DNA of 64,000 nucleotides from Flavobacterium tistrianum (GTDB taxonomy: Bacteria; Bacteroidota; Bacteroidia; Flavobacteriales; Flavobacteriaceae): positions 186,001 to 250,000 of the forward strand of contig NZ_QJRH01000067.1 of the NCBI RefSeq assembly GCF_003254545.1, given 5' to 3'. The notes beneath the pieces were generated by a model, which was not told where the DNA came from, did not search any database, and saw nothing but the letters and a program-made list of their open reading frames with translations. Shown piece after piece: positions 60,765 to 64,000 of this stretch. Numbering within the stretch: position 1 is the first letter of the stretch; each line of letters starts with the position of its first letter. Position numbers and translations under genes: made by a program.

Positions 60765-62024
60765 TTAGATTAATTCTTTAGTGACAATCTGCATCGTTTC
60801 GCGGCTAACTTGTTTCAATAAAACTTCTTTGTTAGCTTCAACAGTCTGCGCTGCCTCTTCTGTAAAGTGACGGATTGTATATAAGGTTACATTTTCGCTG
60901 TATTCTACTTTGAATTTTTTAGAAAGAATAGCATTCAATTCTGGGAAATTTCCAAATTTATCTTCCACGCAAACAGAGAAACTAATTGCAGAGTTCTGAA
61001 TCAAGTTTACTTTGATTTTAAATTCGTGGAATAAACCAAAAATCTCACTAATGTTTTCTTCCATAATGAAAGAGAAATCAATTGATGAAAGCGAAATTAA
61101 AAGCTGTTCTCTTTTTACGATAAAACATGGATATTGTGGTTCCAAATCAACTCCTTTAGAAACGCAAGTTCCTTTTAATAACGGGTTGATAAAAGATTTT
61201 ACGTATAACGGAATTTCTTTTTTCTGTAACGGCTGTAATGTTTTTGGGTGAATAACCGTTGCTCCGTAAAACGCCAATTCGATAGCCTCACGATATGAAA
61301 TTTGGTTTAACAAACTTGCATTTTCAAAATAACGCGGATCGGCATTCATAACTCCAGGAACATCTTTCCAGATCGTTACGCTTTCTGCATTTAAGCAGTA
61401 GGCAAAAATTCCGGCAGTATAATCAGAACCTTCACGGCCAAGAGTTGTTGTGAAATTGTTTTCGTCAGCACCTAAGAAACCTTGCGTGATATTTAATTGT
61501 TTTCTAGGTACATTTTTGCTGATGTTTTGTTGCGTAGTTTCCCAGTCAACTTCTGCATCTCTATAATTTGCATTGGTTTTAATGAAATTACGAACGTCAA
61601 GCCATTGCGTCTGAATTCCTCTGAAATTCATATAGTGACTTAAGATATTAGTCGAAATCAATTCACCGAAACTTACAACCTGATCGTAAACAAAGTTGTA
61701 GTTTGGAGATTTATTGTGAGCTAAGAAATATTCTAATTCGTCAAACTGAGCATTTACAGCTGCAAAAACCGCATGACTTTCATCTTCAAACAAATCCAAT
61801 AAGATTTGATTGTGATATTTTTTAATTTCTTGAACAGAAGCATTTAATTCTGTCGATTTTTCAAAGTAATTCTTGATTACAACTTCGAGAGCATTTGTAG
61901 TTTTTCCCATCGCAGAAACTACCAAAATCACGTCTTCATAACCCACTTTTTGTAAAACGTCATATACGTTTTTAATTCCATCTGCATCTTTTACTGATGC
62001 ACCACCAAATTTAAATACTCTCAT
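60765..62024 (-). CDS. aspartate kinase, monofunctional
   Basis: 419 residues from the ATG at 62024 (MRVFKFGGASVKDADG); the frame continues upstream to 62060 with charged residues not typical of the family. Amino-acid kinase domain (about 1-285) with KFGGAS, GREGSDYTAGIFAYCL and WKDVPGVMNADPR, then ACT-type regulatory domains (about 300-419) for feedback control. First step of Lys/Thr/Met synthesis. No fused homoserine dehydrogenase. Neighbour of GNAT and fbp genes, a common Flavobacterium order. Confidence 0.92.
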   Translation of the reverse strand: MRVFKFGGASVKDADGIKNVYDVLQKVGYEDVILVVSAMGKTTNALEVVIKNYFEKSTELNASVQEIKKYHNQILLDLFEDESHAVFAAVNAQFDELEYFLAHNKSPNYNFVYDQVVSFGELISTNILSHYMNFRGIQTQWLDVRNFIKTNANYRDAEVDWETTQQNISKNVPRKQLNITQGFLGADENNFTTTLGREGSDYTAGIFAYCLNAESVTIWKDVPGVMNADPRYFENASLLNQISYREAIELAFYGATVIHPKTLQPLQKKEIPLYVKSFINPLLKGTCVSKGVDLEPQYPCFIVKREQLLISLSSIDFSFIMEENISEIFGLFHEFKIKVNLIQNSAISFSVCVEDKFGNFPELNAILSKKFKVEYSENVTLYTIRHFTEEAAQTVEANKEVLLKQVSRETMQIVTKELI

Positions 62025-62054
62025 TTTTAATTTTAGATTTTTAGATTTTTTTTC

Positions 62055-62117
62055 CGCCACGAATTCACGAATTATTTTTTCTAATCTTTACGAATAAAAA
62101 TTCGTGAATTCTTGACG
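62055..62117. repeat. CGCCACGAATTCACGAATT inverted repeat
   Basis: Fourth copy of the palindrome seen at 7011, 14347 and 25866, between the GNAT and aspartate kinase genes; the right arm has drifted (ATTCGTGAATTCTTGACG). Confidence 0.65.
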
Positions 62118-62127
62118 AATAATATTT

Positions 62128-62616
62128 TTATAATTTTTCTAAGAACGAATTAATTCCAGCTTGATCCATTTGCACTACCCTCCAAGTGTCAAGGATTTTT
62201 GCTCCAGAATTTTCATAGAATTTTACGGCTGGAGTATTCCAATCTAAAACATTCCATTCTACTCTTCTAACATTATCTCTTTTTCCTTGTTTCATGATTT
62301 CAGCATAAAGAGCAGAGCCTAAACCTGTGCCTCGCATTTTTTCTTTAACAATCAAATCTTCAAGGTGTATGGTTTTTCCTTTCCAGGTAGAATAGCGGTA
62401 ATAATACAACGCAATTCCAACAATTTCTTTCTGTTTTTCTTCATTTTCGATTTCCGCTACAAAAACATTAAATAATGGTTTTTTACCAAATCCGTCACGC
62501 ACTAAATCTTCTTCTGTAATGACAACCGCATCAGGTTCTTTTTCGAATATAGCCAGCTCCTGAATAAGCCCTAACACCGATTTCATATCTTCAGGATTTC
62601 CTTTTCTAATATTCAT
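62128..62616 (-). CDS. GNAT-family N-acetyltransferase
   Basis: 162 residues with the GNAT fold: N-terminal IRKGNPEDMKSVLGLIQEL, central strands FVAEIENEEKQKEIVGIALYYYRYSTWKGKTIHLEDLIVKEKMRGTGLGSALYAEIMKQ containing the acetyl-CoA-binding RGTGLGSAL motif, and the C-terminal WNTPAVKFYENSGAKI. Resembles the diamine/spermidine acetyltransferase subgroup (YhdJ/SAT-like); substrate unknown. It has its own complete promoter and precedes aspartate kinase on the same strand. Confidence 0.9.
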   Translation of the reverse strand: MNIRKGNPEDMKSVLGLIQELAIFEKEPDAVVITEEDLVRDGFGKKPLFNVFVAEIENEEKQKEIVGIALYYYRYSTWKGKTIHLEDLIVKEKMRGTGLGSALYAEIMKQGKRDNVRRVEWNVLDWNTPAVKFYENSGAKILDTWRVVQMDQAGINSFLEKL

Positions 62617-62687
62617 ATATTCCTATTTTTAACTATTTAATATCTAAAAAAGCTTCATTTTAGCTAGTGCTTTTTGCAGATTATTAG

Positions 62688-62715
62688 CAAATATACAATA
62701 GTAGCAAACTAACAA
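62688..62715 (-). promoter_or_regulatory. promoter of the GNAT gene
   Basis: Reverse strand TTG (62715-62713), 17-bp spacer, TATATTTG (62695-62688); complete Bacteroidota consensus, about 72 bp before the ATG. Confidence 0.65.
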
Positions 62716-62787
62716 CATAATTTTTAAATCATTCTCACAAAATAAGCGATATTTGTGACTTAAAAATAAAACTATAACGATTTAGAA

Positions 62788-63795
62788 ATGGAAGAACGCA
62801 ATAAAACACTGGGAGAGTTTATTATTGAGAACCAAAAAGCATTTCAGTATTCGTCGGGAGAACTCTCGCGAATTATCAACTCTATTCGATTGGCAGCAAA
62901 AGTGGTCAATCATAAAGTAAACCAAGCGGGTTTAGTAGATATTGTGGGAGCGGCAGGCGAACAGAATATTCAAGGTGAAGACCAGCAAAAATTAGATGTC
63001 TATGCAAACGAAGTATTTATCCAGACGTTAATAAACCGTGAGATTGTCTGTGGTATTGCTTCTGAAGAAAACGACGATTTTATTACTGTTCAGGGGAGCG
63101 ACAACAGTCATAATAATAAGTACGTGATCTTAATGGATCCGCTTGACGGATCTTCAAACATTGATGTGAATGTTTCTGTGGGAACTATCTTTTCTGTTTT
63201 CAGAAGAGTAACTCCAATAGGAACTCCGGTAACTAGCGAGGATTTTTTACAGCCGGGAATCAATCAAGTTGCAGCAGGCTATGTAATTTATGGAACTTCA
63301 ACGATGTTGGTTTACACCACTGGACATGGCGTAAATGGTTTTACGTTAAATCCAGCGATTGGTACATTTTATCTTTCACATCCAAACATGAAATTTCCAG
63401 AAAACGGAAATATTTATTCGGTAAACGAAGGAAACTATGTGCATTTTCCGCAGGGAGTAAAAAATTACATTAAATACTGCCAGCGAGAAGAGGGAGACAG
63501 ACCTTATACTTCAAGATATATTGGAAGTTTAGTTGCCGATTTTCATCGAAATATGATTAAAGGCGGAATTTATATTTATCCAACAAGTTCAAAAGCACCA
63601 AAAGGGAAATTACGTTTATTGTACGAATGTAATCCGATGGCATTTTTGGCAGAACAAGCAGGAGGAAAAGCAACAGACGGTTTCGGTAGAATTATGGAAA
63701 TCCAGCCAACTGAATTGCATCAAAGAGTGCCTTTCTTCTGCGGAAGTTATAATATGGTAGAAAAAGCTGAAGAATTTATGGCTGAAGCGAATTAA
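62788..63795 (+). CDS. fbp: class I fructose-1,6-bisphosphatase
   Basis: 335 residues, inositol-phosphatase fold. Hydrolyses fructose-1,6-bisphosphate in gluconeogenesis. Metal-site motifs: [33 protein letters not shown], and [20 protein letters not shown]. Length fits FBPase I. Upstream GATATTTG (62748-62755) is one mismatch from the -7 consensus. Divergent from the GNAT gene. Confidence 0.97.
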   Translation: MEERNKTLGEFIIENQKAFQYSSGELSRIINSIRLAAKVVNHKVNQAGLVDIVGAAGEQNIQGEDQQKLDVYANEVFIQTLINREIVCGIASEENDDFITVQGSDNSHNNKYVILMDPLDGSSNIDVNVSVGTIFSVFRRVTPIGTPVTSEDFLQPGINQVAAGYVIYGTSTMLVYTTGHGVNGFTLNPAIGTFYLSHPNMKFPENGNIYSVNEGNYVHFPQGVKNYIKYCQREEGDRPYTSRYIGSLVADFHRNMIKGGIYIYPTSSKAPKGKLRLLYECNPMAFLAEQAGGKATDGFGRIMEIQPTELHQRVPFFCGSYNMVEKAEEFMAEAN

Positions 63796-63847
63796 AGTTT
63801 TTTTGTTTCAAGTTTCAGGTTCCAAGTTGTTTTTGACTATAAACATC

Positions 63848-63882
63848 AAGCCCGATAGGTTTTAAAAACCTGTCGGGTTTTG
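63848..63882 (+). terminator. fbp terminator, CCCGACAGG family
   Basis: AAGCCCGATAGGTTTT / AAAACCTGTCGGGTTTTG hairpin with T-rich end, 53 bp past the fbp stop; fourth member of the family seen at 3005, 3758 and 32133. Confidence 0.75.
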
Positions 63883-63895
63883 TTTTGAGTTAAAT

Positions 63896-64000
63896 TTTAA
63901 AAGTTTAAGCGTAAAACGGTTGACTGTTACTGAATACTGAAAACTAAAAAATAAGACGCAACCATTTTTAGTTTTGTCAATCTTTAAAAAGAACCAAATG
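63896..64000. other. end of window, no gene recognised
   Basis: Contains a TGACTGTTACTGAATACTGAAAAC repeat (63917-63950) of the CAGTTTTCAG family; the last bases show no clear start of a further gene. Confidence 0.4.

Overview
ORGANISM. The window is AT-rich (roughly one third G+C by eye) and looks like a Flavobacteriia chromosome, most probably Flavobacterium close to the F. johnsoniae group. Evidence: Bacteroidota-restricted families (DUF4271, DUF4296, DUF3098, DUF5686, a type IX secretion C-terminal domain, SusC-type TonB receptors with an N-terminal carboxypeptidase-like domain), many promoters of the Bacteroidota form TTG-N17-20-TAnnTTTG, few Shine-Dalgarno sequences, and intergenic regions full of short dispersed palindromes. 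I saw no rRNA, tRNA, CRISPR array, prophage or insertion sequence. LAYOUT. 1-3 kb: rsmI (cut by the window edge), an acidic protein, tdk. 3.0-3.8 kb: a DUF6364/PIN toxin-antitoxin pair between two related hairpins. 3.8-9.5 kb, minus strand: rpoN, asnS, an MMPL/RND exporter. 9.7-13.6 kb: LytS/LytR-type two-component pair and a CPA2 cation/proton antiporter. 13.8-22.5 kb: ankyrin protein, DUF5686 outer-membrane protein, pyrH-frr, a thioredoxin-like protein, a candidate 25-residue peptide gene, and the ftsX-DUF3098-uppP-truB operon on the minus strand. 22.9-28 kb: leuS, then a secreted hydrolase / ECF sigma factor / membrane protein operon. 28-32 kb: a lipoprotein divergent from a TPR histidine kinase and NarL-type regulator, with an 18-bp palindrome between them; zinc peptidase. 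32-38 kb: Lrp regulator, hemD-DUF4271, and a glycosyltransferase-pyrC-DUF4296 operon facing a NAD-dependent epimerase. 38-41 kb: an outer-membrane protein gene broken by one in-frame TAG, flanked by two copies of the tyrS promoter, then tyrS. 41-51 kb: LuxE-like enzyme, a mini T9SS protein, then a probable phosphate-starvation locus (beta-helix lipoprotein, TonB receptor, PhoB/PhoR-like pair, OprP-like porin). 51-64 kb: glycosyltransferase, a repeat cluster, a Lys/Ala-rich exported protein, a 1144-residue outer-membrane protein, AraC regulator plus TonB-type receptor, aspartate kinase, GNAT acetyltransferase and fbp. HOW IT WORKS TOGETHER. Most of the window is housekeeping: translation (asnS, leuS, tyrS, frr, rsmI, truB), pyrimidine synthesis and salvage (pyrH, pyrC, tdk), envelope (uppP, ftsX) and central metabolism (fbp, aspartate kinase). 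The most notable signal is regulatory. The promoters of the beta-helix lipoprotein, the TonB receptor and the OprP-like porin all carry TAACAT-like hexamers repeated every 11 bp and locked in the same phase to the -7 element. With the PhoB/PhoR-like pair between them, this suggests a Bacteroidota Pho regulon in which the TonB receptor and lipoprotein are phosphate-starvation uptake components. A second probable operator, an 18-bp palindrome plus a half-site, sits between the 28.1-kb lipoprotein and its divergent two-component system.
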